Shown here: piece by piece, positions 36,566 to 48,366 of the stretch | How positions within the stretch are numbered: the stretch's first letter is position 1 | How the letters are laid out: each line of letters starts with the position of its first letter | From: Druceiella hillmani | Lineage: Eukaryota; Arthropoda; Insecta; Lepidoptera; Hepialidae | DNA: 64,000 nucleotides | NCBI GenBank assembly: GCA_039881145.1 | Contig: JAYKKI010000006.1 | Span: 16,253,501 to 16,317,500, forward strand | Reading direction: 5' to 3' | The notes under the pieces: model-generated | Databases searched by the model: none | Told to the model about the DNA's origin: nothing | The model's input: the letters and a program-made list of their open reading frames with translations, nothing else | Program-made: the position numbers and the translations under genes

Positions 36566-38335
36566 TTGGATAACTTTTTTAAAATGATTTATTTGAGGTT
36601 GCTAATACATTTACATTTCATTGTAAATGGTTCGGATGTACAAAAAGAGACTAATGCGGGCGAATGGTCCCAAGAAAGAATGTCAGAAGCCGTAAATAAA
36701 GTCCTGACCAAAGAGTTGACATTACGTCAGGCTGTTGAGATTTACGAATTACCATACACGAGGTTACAAAGAAGAGTCTCTTTCTCCAGAGGTGTCATTA
36801 AGATACGTGGTGGACAACTAATCTTAGATGAGAAAGCTGAGAAGATTTTGGTAGATCGTTTGCTGCACTTAGCGTGTCGTGGCCACAGAATTACAACCAA
36901 GGCGGTTCATAAATATGCATTCGAATTCGCAAAACGTCAAAAAATTAAACACAAATTTAACAGAAAAGTAGGAATGCCTGGTTAGGACTGGTTTCATCGC
37001 TTTATGGAAAGAAATAAGAAGTTAACTATGCGGAAACCAGAAGGATTGTCAAGAGCAAGGATTGACGGCATGAAAAGGGAAAAAGTGATCGAATTCTTCA
37101 AGATTTTGGAAACAGTAGTAGACAAGACTAATTTAAGTGGAAGACCTGAATGAGTGTGCAATGTGGACGAAACGGGGATTCTGCTTAATAATCCACCACC
37201 CAACATTATAGCCCAAACAGGTGCAAAAGATGTCGGCAGTGTGACAACTGTTGAACGTGGCGAAAATGTAACCGTCTTAGCCTATATGAATGCAACAGGT
37301 CAGTACATACCTTCATTTGTTCTGTTTAAAGGTGTGCACAGACGAGATGATTTTCTCAATGGTATGCCACCCGGTACTGAAATTGTTATGACAGAAAAAG
37401 GCTGGGTAAATGAAGAAGCATTTCGATTATGGTTGCAACATTTTAATCGCTACCGTACTCAAGGAAAAGTTATTCTAATCTTGGATGGACACAAGTCTCA
37501 CACGAGCTACTCAATGGTAGATCTATGTGACTTTAGACCTTGAGCTTGTTCTGCTTCCTCCACACACGTCACATGCACTATAATCGCTCGGTGTATCGTT
37601 TTTCAAACCTCTCAAGTCATATTATCATCAACAAGCTACATCATGGCAACATGCACATCCAACTCAAAGGATCACAAAGGTCGCTTTCGGAGGAATTTTC
37701 CAACAGGCTTGGAACCAGGCTGCCACTGTTGGAAATATTTTATATGGCTTTGAAAATACTGGAATATTTCCATTAAACTACAAGTTTATCGGTGATTAAG
37801 AATTAGACGTTATCGAGTCCCAAATGAAGTCCACGAATACACAACAAGTGCAATCACAATCAAGTACTGAACCAGCATAGCCAGAATAAGTTAAAATACA
37901 GTGCCGTTGCCATCCACTAGTGCCGTTGCCATCCTCAATTAGTAACAATCTGATACAGCTCAAGCACCCAGCACTACTGGAGTTATTAAAGAAATTCTTC
38001 CATCGCCTTTGAAGACACCACCGGTCGCAACCAAGAAATCTCGTAAAACTACAAAACCCCAGAGTAAGATTCATCTTCGCGAAAAAGATGCTAAAAAAAA
38101 CTTAATACTGATAAAAAAGCTCTGGAAAAAGATAAAAAGACTGATGACAAAGAAAATGAGAAGAAGAATAAAAGAACGCCTGGAATAAAAATCAAAGGTT
38201 CTTCCGCAAAATAGAGAGATTGGCATTGTATTTACTGCTCAGAAAAATTCATTCGTCCACCATTAAAGATTGGATTCAGTGCCATGGATGCGAAGAATGG
38301 TGCCACGAAAAATGTGCTGACATGGGATATATGTA
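36566..38335 (+). pseudogene. pogo-type transposase with PHD-like tail
   Basis: One frame reads a psq helix-turn-helix (VLTKELTLRQAVEIYELPYT), a CENP-B-type region (KQKIKHKFNRKVGMPG), and the DDE core: CNVDETGIL (first Asp) and VILILDGHKSH (second Asp). In-frame stops occur after VGMPG (36983) and before VCNVDE (37151). After 37530 the frame shifts twice; the third Asp is in an LDRSVYRFF block. A C-terminal zinc finger at 38222-38325 reads CIYCSEKF, then in the next frame WIQCHGCEEWCHEKC. Such PHD-like tails are found in several arthropod pogo transposases. It is inactive. The right end is about 38669, where rc gggtaga plus TA occurs. Confidence 0.85.
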
Positions 38336-38665
38336 ATTTATGTGCTAGTAATTAATATTGATCTCATTATTCATTATTTCAATTGTGTTAATGATTACAA
38401 AGCTTATAGTGATAAGAAAATGTTTATTTAGCTATATGTTATGTACGATCTCATTCGCCCCAAGAATTGGGGCGATTTGGATATCTCTGTCTTTAAAGTT
38501 TTTAGTTAATATTTCGGAGAATTAATAAACAATTTAAGTTTTGAAATATTTATTGCGTAGCTGATTTGTTACAGATTATCATTTTGTCAATAAAAGTTAC
38601 ATATATTATATTTTAGTATGATTTTCATATTCTCAAAAAAAATGATCCGATTCGCCTCTGTCTAC

Positions 38666-39658
38666 CCTATATACAACGAAATTAAAAGGAAAATTATGAC
38701 AGCTAAGTGGCCTTAACTAGTTTACAAATAAGTCCGCAATGCGAAATTTTTCTGTGCTGTTTTTATTCTGACTGTTTATAATTTGTGTACCGATTCATAC
38801 CTAATAAGCGTTGTAAATAAAATTCATTCTAATTTTTATCAGTTTCTACGCAGTTCTTGGCTGAGATGTACAAGTCAAAATGGACAACAAAATTTAACAT
38901 TGATTTGCCTGTCATTACGGCATAAGGGACGTGTTGAAAGATGTAGGTAGCCAACACCGTAATGGATTCATCCATTCACAGTTCGTAATGGATTATTCCA
39001 TTTACAGTCATAAGACAAATAAAAAAATTTTCTTTATAAAATATCAAAACTTGAGAAAATATAGTAAAAAGTTTTTTGGTTACGTGTAACCAATTCACAG
39101 TGTAGCGTATTAAAAAAATGAATCACGTTATTTATAATAATTAATTTTAATTTAAAGAAATGAATCGCGTTATTAAATTTTTTTTAAATTTTTGCCATCT
39201 TTATTTTAGCTTGTTTTTAAAATAATGTAGTAAGATTTTCGAAACAAACAACTTGTTCCGTATCAATTATTGTTACCTACAGTTGTATGTTTTCTATTCA
39301 AACGTTTTCTTAAATTAAATGTAGCTGTTTTGAATGAACATTTAGTGTTGTAAATATTGCAAGAAGCAAAGTAATCACCCAAGTCTCTAAAATACTTCCA
39401 TATAATACGGAACTTTCTTGTCGACATAATGAAGTTAGAATTTAAACTAGTTAACAATTATTTTTTCATATACACTATGTATTTACAATATTTACACTAC
39501 AAAGTAAAAACACTCAACCGTTCCAGTAGAAAAAAGGAGAATCTTTAGATTAAAAGAGAACCATACCTAAAATTCTTATTTTAAAGCCAGTTGTTGTATT
39601 GAGTACCTAAATATTTGTCCGCCAACTGCAAAGTGTGAAACAATACTTAACGCAATGA
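38666..39658. other. AT-rich DNA, nothing recognised
   Basis: Begins at the candidate TA-flanked right end of the pogo element (tctaccctat). No gene or further element supported. Confidence 0.45.
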
Positions 39659-39691
39659 GTAATACGAGTATGTTTGACATACTCGTATTAC
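39659..39691. repeat. 15-bp perfect inverted repeat, 3-bp loop
   Basis: gtaatacgagtatgt, loop ttg, then acatactcgtattac. No mismatch. Confidence 0.9.
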
Positions 39692-40277
39692 ATACTTTAA
39701 AATTAATACGACTTACGAATATTTAAATATTCAGTTTGTCCCTCATGTCATATACGTCTTAAAGTTGAAAGAGCTAAAAAACTTGAGTAGTGATATGCGT
39801 GAGTGAAATAGCTATAGCTGGCTAGACAAAGAGGTAAGGTTATGCCGCAGCTCGATCATAAAGTAACCGTTGTACGAACGTCCGATCTGCCCTACTATAC
39901 AAGTATTTACGATACCGAGTATTTTATATTTTGCATTCCAAGTACGTATTTCGATCTGAGATATCGAGTATTTTTACCGGTGACAATGAATAGGCCTCAC
40001 CTCTAGTACCTAGTGATGAAACTCAAGTACTCGAGTCACTTGAGTCATTTACCTACGTCACTCGAGTCAACTCCTTCCAGTTTCAAGCATTTTACCACTA
40101 GAGTTTTAAGTTTAATAAAAATTAAAACAAAGACCTAGTACAAAAAACGTCCGTTTATTCACAAAATTTCTATGATAAAATAAATGTCTTTTAAATAAAC
40201 AGTCTGTTTAAACTTTCTGCCCTACATGCGAAGTAAGTTAGCCAACTAATAAAATTTGCAATACAAATTAAACACAT

Positions 40278-40287
<10 letters not shown>

Positions 40288-40361
<74 letters not shown>
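40288..40361. repeat. (CA)n/(TA)n microsatellite
   Basis: A short (CA) tract runs into about 70 bp of TA repeats inside the hAT element. Confidence 0.95.
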
Positions 40362-40363
<2 letters not shown>

Positions 40364-40564
40364 TATTTTATAACTGGTGAACATGCAAAATAAAATAGCT
40401 TTAAATATTGCAATGAACATTGCATATTATGAAAAAAAAGGAATTAACTAATATCAAACCGACTAAAGTTTTATTTAGAGAAAGGAAAGATGATAGTAAG
40501 GTTGCAAAGTTATTTTTTTAACAAAAATAGCTATTTGGTAAAATAACTTCGTCTACTTTTTAGG

Positions 40565-42350
40565 ATCTAGCCTATTTCTCCTTTGGTTACAAACCAAGGC
40601 GGCTTCAGAAAATACACGTTCTACAGGGACTGATGTGGCAGGTATACATAAATACTTCATAGCTATTTCGTACTTGCATTACTTTTTATCTTTTTCCCCA
40701 ATATAATATCGGATCAAGCTGACAGTGTAAAGTTGGCATATTAATATATTGTTTCATTATGACTATGGCAGATGACACAGATGTTCGAGTTACTCCAAGT
40801 TCTGTCATTTTTTTGTCAAAATGTTCCCACAAATCATCGGATTTTTTATTTGTACCGGAAGGGGGAGTAAACGTTATATTGAACATTTCACCACGTTCAT
40901 CGATAATCGTAGAATTCTCTGCAACTGGAATTGCACCAGTATTTTGTGTTAACAAAGACCCTAGCTCTTCCATCACCCACTGGAAAGCTTTCTCTGAATT
41001 GGCTTCGATATCAAAACCAGCCTTTTTACATCTCGGGTCCATTATAATGGCGTTGGAAGCCGTTTTCTTCGTCTGGAAGACACCGAGGCGCTTACTTATA
41101 GCAGTAAGCAGTGACTTCTTAAAGTATTCTCCTATCGTCATCGCTGGAACATTTCTCATGACACAAGCCTGAACATTTCTGATTAATGAATCGTTGAGGA
41201 CAAAGTTGGATATTTTTCCCCTGATAATATAGTAGTCAATTTCTCGATAGGCTTTAAAATATTGAAACAATCTTCTATTTCTTCTCATTCATTGGCAGTG
41301 ATATTTTCTGGAGCAGACAATACGGTTGGCAAAGCAGCGGATAAGTTTAGTTTTTAACAGTGAGCTGTTATGTTTGAGTTTTATGATGATTACGTTCATT
41401 TGTTGTTGGATTTTTCTTAATTTGTAACTTGTTATAATGCTTTGTTTAAAATATGTTACTAAAGTGTGACATTTTGCTAACAATGACGTTAGTGGCAAAT
41501 TTGATTTTTTGCAGTCAGTTATAGCTAAATTTAATGTATGAGCTACGCAATAGTGTTTTCTTTTGTTTAAAAACTCTGATATAGCCTTTTTAATATTACT
41601 CACGTTATCAGTTACAATAGTAATATAATTACTTTGTCATTGATTTTCCTCTCCAAAGCTGCCTCTAAAGCGTTAGCTATAACAACAGAAGAATGTACAC
41701 ATTTTACTTCTATTGTACTTAATGTGCGCTCGTATAGTTTAGAGCTAAAAACAAAATGAGCTGTTATCATTAAATAAGACTTATTAATATCGGGACTCCA
41801 CATATATATAGTAACATCTAATTTTTGTACTATTCCGAGTACATCAATTAAAGAAGAACGTTCTACTTGATATTGTTCAGGTAAGTACTTTTCTGATCTG
41901 CATGTAAAGTCTGACCAAAGTTGATAAATCCTTTATTTTCAACGATTTACAAGGGTTGAAGATACTTACAAATTATTTGTACTAAAGCAGTATCAATTTC
42001 TCTTTGTTTTTGTTTAGCTGAAAGAAGCTGATGATGTAAACTGGCTCTGTTTGAATCGCTTCTTTTTAGTCCCGCTTCCCGTATCTTCGAAGTCGACCTC
42101 CCGAATATTCACTATTTCTAGCTGAATGACCCGAATGAATTTATATGTTTGTCTCTAATTTCTGGGAATTCTTTGAATTGAAGCGAATGTTTACTTCGTA
42201 TATTGTACATGGTTGCGCATATTTGTGGTATTTCCAAAATTGTTATACTACTTTTTACATAAATTACACATCACCTTCTTCTCAATATATTTTTTTTCAA
42301 AATAGCGCCACACCAACCCTTTTTGGTTCAATGTTTCATTATTACCACTC
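40565..42350 (-). pseudogene. hAT transposase (BED finger, RNase-H-like, dimerisation)
   Basis: In order on the minus strand. A BED-type zinc finger at about 42350-42170 (VWRYFEKKYIEKKVMCNLC, then NTTNMRNHV). RNase-H-like core fragments at 41803-41612 (YLMITAHFVFSSKLYERTLS, VKCVHSSVVIANALEAALE). An HYCVAHTLNLAITDC block at 41603-41289. A long open piece 41288-40686 (200 aa) including SNAIIMDPRCKKAGF, the usual LDPRFK-like motif of the family. Finally the hAT dimerisation tail in another frame at about 40670-40570 (YLCIPATSVPVERVFSEAAL). Stops and frameshifts separate segments, so it is inactive, yet long open stretches indicate moderate age. Confidence 0.85.
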
Positions 42351-42860
42351 ATTTTGTACGATAAACAAATATAAAGAACAAATTAGTCACACTTGACACT
42401 AATTTCTTTGCTATATTACAGTTTAACACCTTAATGTAAATGGTACAAAAAAACAAATGAACAAATCTAAATTTCATTTACAATTTTATACGTGCAAGCA
42501 AATTTTAACTCGTAAGATACTTTAGTATATTATCTATGGTACGTACGTTGACTAGAGCTCTCTAGTGCTGACCGTATCGACTTGGTGCGGCGAGTTGACT
42601 CTAGTTTACTCGATGTGGCGAGTTAACTCGGTAATTCCAATGCAACTCGAGTACACATGGACTCGATTTACTTTTTTTTTCACTCGTGTACGACCGTATC
42701 GACTTGGCTCGGCGAGTTGACTCTAGTTTACCGAGTTGACTCGGTAATTCGAAGGCAACTCGAATACACGTGGACTCAATTTACTTTTTTTCACTCGTGT
42801 ACGAGTTTTACAAATTTACTCCAGTCACTCGATTAAAAAACAAATCGAGTCGCATCACTA

Positions 42861-43292
42861 GTCGTACCTAGGAGATGTAAGTGGAGTGTCGTGAAGCCGT
42901 GTCATGACGACCAGATACATTTTGCTTTAGATAGGACGGTAGAAAAGGTTAAATAATATTATTGGTTTAAGGGAATGAGAAAGTTTATTTCCAAATATGT
43001 AAAGACATGCTTCAGGAGCCCATACTATAAGATAGTCTTAGGTCGTAAATCTGGGTATTTAAACCCAATTGAAAAAATAGCGATACCCTTTCACGCGTTA
43101 CATATTGACGATCAAGGCATATAAAAAAATAAACGTAATAACACAAATAGGTATTGGCTATAGTAAATGGTTTCACAAAATTTTGTATTATTGAACCTGT
43201 GCGAAATACCAAAAGAAAATGGATCTACAAGATTCTGGAACAAGTTTTTAATTTATTTGGCGTACATGTCCGAATAATCAGCTATAGGGGTA
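42861..43292 (+). pseudogene. Gypsy-type integrase relic, left part
   Basis: Plus-strand coding remnant of a Ty3/Gypsy integrase: HDDQIHFALDRTVEKV near 42903, YYWFKGMRKFI near 42959, KTCFRSPYYK, and LNPIEKIAIPFHALHIDD, which contains the first catalytic Asp region. It stops at a TA where the pogo element is inserted; the rest continues at 46203. It carries stops and is non-functional. Confidence 0.75.
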
Positions 43293-46202
43293 GAGTAACC
43301 TGGTGTGGAGTACGCATCCGATAAGAGTACGCGACACCAATAGGCATGAAGTTGTTTACGATGAGCGACTAACTTCAATTGCATTTTGATGGTAACTGGG
43401 GTTGTGCAAAAAAAAAATCAAATCCAGCTGCAAACACAGAAATTACATAAGTTTAAAGATTTTTTCTTAAAATCTTAATTAATATTTACATTTTGAAAGT
43501 GTTTTTGATACATGCATGTAATTATTTTGTAAAAACAAAGTAAACTGTTGAGTATTCAAGAACGATGCCGAACGAATGTCGCGAGCGTAATTCCGGTCAA
43601 CGCCAAGAGATGGCGTTGACTCCCGCTCGTTTACGATTTGGCTGCAGTGTGTATGAGTACGCAGTCGTGTACTTAAGAGTACGCGCGTACTCTTACACTC
43701 ACTTCTTTAAAGTTTCGTTACTGTATTTATTTTTCGTTCGTTGCAAATACATAAATAAAAATATAATTTGCATATGTGTAATAGGTTAACGTAATCTCCT
43801 TATTTATCTACACACCGAGTCCAGGTGTGTACTGTGTAGATAAAGAAGGAGACTTCGTTGAAAAATAAATTATTATTATTTAGAAAAAAAAATGTTTTTT
43901 TTAATTCTCACTACTTTTTGATCACCCCTCATACATGTAATTAAAATAAAATAATAAAAAAATATAATTTTGTACACAGGATGTCTAGACGTCCAAGAGC
44001 AGTGGCTCAATGCTGAGACACGCGTAGAGGCAGGCGAATCAAAGAGGTCAGTTGCTAAATCTTTGGGGATGCATGAAGCCACTCTGCGGAAGAGACTGAA
44101 AATATCATCTCCAGCTTCAAGCTTGGGCGGGTATTCCCAAACCTTCTCCTGTGAATTGGAAATAGAGCTGTGCAACTATATCGAAAAAGTAGATAATATG
44201 TTCTATGGATTAACCACTCAAAAAATACGAGAAATTGCTTATAATTTTGCTGAAAGAAATGGATTAGAACATCGTTTCAATACGGAAAAAAAATGGCTGG
44301 TACAGAGTGGCTTCGGCTTTTTTTGAAACGGCACCCAGATTTATCGTTGCGTGCACCAACTTCCACCAGCGTTGCTCGTGCAATAGGCTTTAATAAGCCT
44401 CAATGCGATCGCTATTTTGAAAACCTAGCTAAGTTGTTAGACACTTACAAGTTCCCTCCTCATGCAATTTATAACATGGACGAGACGGGAATCTCCTCAG
44501 TGCTAAATAAAGCTCCGAAGGTGATATCTACAAAAGGAAAGCGTTGCGTCAACAAGATTTCCAGTGCTGAACGCGGCATCAATGTGACACTCGTTAATGC
44601 AGTCAACCCTGCAGGGAATTTTATTCCACCAGCCTTCATATTTCCACGCAAACGTATGAAGGCCGAGCTTTTGGACGGAGCCCCTCCTTCCTCTATAGGA
44701 ATGGTGTCAGACACGAGTTACATCAACAGTTCTTTATTTGTTGACTGGTTATCTCATTTTAAAGACCACGCAAAGCCTAGCTAAGATAATCCAGTATTAT
44801 TAATACTGGATAATCAAACTTCACACTGCACTTTAGACGCGGTCCATTTCTTCCGTGAAAATCACATTCACGCCTTGACAATCCCACCTCACAGCAGTTA
44901 CAAAACTCAGCCACTCAATCGCTGCATTCATAACAGCCTTAAGACTTTTTACGCATCAGAGTGTGAAAAATGGATGCGTAACCATCCTGGTCGAGTGATA
45001 ACGGTGTATCAAATTGCACAAATATTGACTCCGGCGTACCTCAAAGCAGCTACTCCCGCAAATGCCATACAGAGCTTCAAGATATCTGGAATTCAACCGT
45101 TAAACCCGGACATTTTTCCGGACATTTTTCCGGAGAAGAAGATTTCTTAGCTAGTGCTGTAACAGAAAGGCCACTGATAGAATCTCATATTTCCCAATCA
45201 CCTGATCTACCAGAAAATGTGCCTTTGGCAGAATCTCGTGAAGAACAGATTGCCCAATCGACTGATAACCTAGCACAAAATCTATCTTTAACAGAATCAT
45301 GTGAAGTACAGAATGCCCAATCGGCTGAAAATATACCATTGACAGATATTAATGAAGTACAGATTTCACAACCGACTAATGATTTTATACAAAATGTAGA
45401 CTACGAGAACAACGCTCCCGGAAATTCTCCGCAGCCCTCGTGTTCAACAAATTATACATCTGGTCAGTCGTTTGTTGAAACAGATAGAGCGCGTACACCA
45501 CTTGCCTGTCTTGATATTCAAAGCATAGAATCGCCTCATATACCCCTTGAAGATGTAGCCACCCTACCACGAGCTCAATTTCTTTCAAGATCTAACCGCA
45601 AAAGAGCAAAGTCTGATATTTTGAGTGGGTCTCTATATAAGCTTGCCCTCGAAGAGTCTTTGGCTTCAAAAGAAGTACCAAATAATGCACTAAAGAATGT
45701 ACCAAAGAGTGTTCTAAAACTACATTCAAAATCTCTTCCTAAAAGGGCCAAGAAACCTTTTAAAGTGCCAAAGAAAATGCCCAAAAAAAAGATTTGTAGA
45801 TGCCCAGCATGTACCGAAATGACCCCCCCCCCCCCCCGCAGAAGACTGTATAGGATGTTCAAAGTGCTCCGAATGGTGACATGAGGCTTATACGACTTAT
45901 GAGGGTGAAGGAAAGTTTATTTGCGACCTCTGCAAGTAAAAAAAAGTAATGCATAGCTCGCGTACTCTTATCGACATAGACGCGTACTCTTATCCAGCAG
46001 TTCTTCTAAGAGTACTCAATTCTTATTTCAGATTATTTTTATTATTTTGAGAAATAAAACGCAATTTTGTTTTTTTTATGTTACTTTATGAAAGATTTTT
46101 AAATTGTAGACGTAATAAATGCTTAGTTGATTTTCTAAACTTCATTTTTATTTTTTTAGAATATTTTGAACCTTAAGTGCGTACTCCTAGACCAGGTTAC
46201 TC
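43293..46202 (+). mobile_element. pogo-type transposon inserted in Gypsy relic
   Basis: Terminal repeats gagtaacctggtgtggagta (left) and, inverted, gagtaacctggtctaggagt (right) lie next to TA on both sides (43291-43292 and 46203-46204), the target duplication expected of this superfamily. Length 2910 bp. A subterminal motif gataagagtacgcg occurs once at the left (43321) and inverted twice at the right (about 45960 and 45983). A palindromic form, aagagtacgcgcgtactctt, lies at about 43676-43695. Removing the element and one TA restores the Gypsy frame across the site. Confidence 0.9.
43970..45938 (+). pseudogene. pogo transposase, third catalytic Asp changed to Asn
   Basis: A psq-type helix-turn-helix (ESKRSVAKSLGMHEATLRKR) and CENP-B-like segment precede a slip in an eight-A run near 44286. 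The frame then continues as MAGTEWLRLFLKRHPDLSLR. The DDE core reads IYNMDETGIS (first Asp) and LLILDNQTSH (second), with an in-frame TAA at 44782 between them. The third site reads KTQPLNRCIH, with Asn where the family has Asp. A 12-bp tandem duplication (PDIFPDIF) and a shift at about 45140 precede a low-complexity linker with repeated AQS/ES units. The C-terminal PHD-like finger (CRCPACTEM ... CIGCSKCSEW, ICDLC) is broken by a C-homopolymer near 45823 and a stop. Inactive. Confidence 0.85.
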
Positions 46203-46700
46203 TACAGCATTTAGCTCTCATCGCTTCGAGATATTTTGCAGAGATCATGGTATCAAATACATATTAAACGCAATAGCTACTTAAAGAGCTAATGGACAAT
46301 ATGAACGGCTTAATCTTGTCGTTTTAAGCTCGTTGGCCGCGATCATAGTATCAGTGATGATGGTTTGAAGCCAATTGGCAGTCGCTCAGGATGATGACCA
46401 TGAGCAGTTGAGCGGTTGAGCAGCTATTGAATGACCAGGCCTCGACCGACTGACTCCGCTGTTGAGTGAAGGATAGCCGAACGGGTCACCGGCTGATGGT
46501 GGCGAGGAGTCAGCAGTTTTGACCCTTTGGACTTGGCAACGCTGTTAATAAATTCTAGGTGAGTATTTAGTCTAAATAACTACCTCCCTAATCATAGTTG
46601 GTTAACGAAGCTGATGGATTAACCTTTCCTATCCTAAACCTGTTCCTAAAGACGTCAAAGGTAATCATTGTATGGTGGGTTTTGCTGGTCAGAACAGAAC
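46203..46700 (+). pseudogene. Gypsy-type integrase relic, right part
   Basis: Continues the integrase core after the pogo insertion: FSSHRFEIFCRDHGIKYI followed by LNAIAT and RANGQYERLN, the region containing the third catalytic residue (Glu in the family's NGQxER block). The reading then decays into stops. No LTR was found on either side. The right limit is approximate. Confidence 0.75.
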
Positions 46701-47203
46701 TGATAACTCTGACTGAGCAAGGCTCGGGATGCAAGATCATTTACCCGCCCATCAAGGTGTTGTCAAATATTTATGATAAATTTTCCAGTATTTATGACAA
46801 ATTTTCAGAAAAGATTGGTGAATCGACTCAAGGGCGACTTAATTGCAGGAAGGCCGAATGAAGTCCGCCATGACGTCTCTCACTTGGTCACTGTAGTTAT
46901 CGCGTACGACACAAGATGGCGCCAACGAACCTTCTACACGCCGACGTTTTTATTGTTCATGTATAATATAAAGCTATCTGTAAAATAAACTTAATTTATT
47001 TTCTTTTCGATACTGCTCAATGAAACATATTACTACACTTGCAAACAAAAAAACTTTTTTAATTTCACAGTAAAAGATCGAAACGTAAAACTGAGTTTTA
47101 TTACCATTATTATAGAACCATTTTCAAAGTAGTCATAACAGTTCAACTTCTATGATTATTTCCAAAAAATGTTAAAAGTATCCTTTCATCAATCTTATTG
47201 AAT
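46701..47203. other. non-coding DNA, nothing recognised
   Basis: May be further decayed Gypsy sequence. A direct duplication of ttttccagtatttatgacaa-like text occurs at about 46779-46805. Confidence 0.4.
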
Positions 47204-47211
47204 GAAAAAAG

Positions 47212-48358
47212 TAGAGATGGAAATAACTGTTATTTCCCCATACCTATTATAATGAATAACATCATTATTCAATAACGTAGTATCATACCTGTTAAAAAAT
47301 AACATGTTATTGGACATTATTGACAATAACATTTGTTCAATACGTTCTTAAACGATATGTTCCATGAAATTAATTTTCCTTCTGCGTGTGTATACAAAAT
47401 ATGTATGGTACATGCGTACTATAATCGCTATCTATATTAAATACTACTGGAGAAACGCTAGTTCAATTTTAATTTGGCTTTTGATAGAATATAGGTATTT
47501 ATTTGTGAACGGTTTCAATCCACATTTGATTAAATTATGTTAAAACAAAGCCAGACAATGGCCAATACGGTGAAAAATTACATTTCGAATCACATAGTAT
47601 TTTCCTAGTTCGATAATTTAAACAAAATGAAACAATAACGCATAGAAATTGCAGTTAGTTCGCGATCAACAGTGAATTCTGAATGAATATAACATAAACA
47701 AAATTCAAATAACAAGTATAGATTTGAACTTTGTAGTAATTAATTGTTTATTATCATTCGGTAAAAATTCCATGTCATTCGGTAATGTTCCGTCAATACG
47801 AAAGAAAAGAATAAAGCATAAAACAAATAATATATAAAACAATGAATTGCATTAAGAAAAGGAACGCGCTATTTCTTGCCCTTTTTATTCAGACGACGAA
47901 TGACATCCGCTCCTTGACAATAACGCAATATAATATTTTAACATGTTACCAAGCGTAATGTTCTTAATAACATAATGCGTTCTTTCCAATCGGTAATAGG
48001 TATGGATCACATCACAGATAATATACTAAAGATTATATAACAGGTATGAAATTGAGAACGTTCTAATAACAGATTATTAATCTTTCGGTAAAGTTCGGTG
48101 TCATTCGGTGATGCTCGGTAAATATGAAACGAAGCGCAAGACGAAAAGAAACGTGCTGTCTCGCTCTCACTTTACTCAGCGAGTGACGGCCATTATACGG
48201 GCGCTGCTTGACAATACGGTAACATGATATTTTAACATGTTATCCAAGCGTATCGTTATTTAATAACATAGTATCTGTAAATCGCAATAACATAATATAT
48301 TCATTTCCATCAATATTATGTTATTCATACCTGTTACGTTATAATTCTGTCATCACTA
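47212..48358. mobile_element. non-autonomous hAT-like element with perfect 8-bp TSD
   Basis: The ends are tagagatggaaataac (left) and, inverted, tagtgatgacagaatt (right), resembling hAT termini. The flanks gaaaaaag at 47204-47211 and 48359-48366 are identical, an 8-bp target duplication. Length 1147 bp with no coding potential. The interior contains two diverged copies of a segment of about 200 bp (about 47756-47960 and 48090-48275), each with cattcggtaa-type motifs and a ttgacaata...taacatgtta block. Confidence 0.85.
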
Positions 48359-48366
48359 GAAAAAAG

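Larger units (their letters stand above)
40011..42860 (-). mobile_element. hAT element (ZBED-like) with matched ends
   Basis: The left end tagtgatgaaactcaa and the right end (inverted) tagtgatgcgactcga are hAT-type terminal repeats. Eight-bp flanks ctagtacc (40003-40010) and gtcgtacc (42861-42868) agree at 6 of 8 positions, consistent with an aged 8-bp target duplication. Subterminal regions (40020-40080 and 42580-42830) are filled with actcgagtca-type motifs, likely transposase binding sites. A (TA)n tract sits at 40288-40361. Length 2850 bp. Confidence 0.8.
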
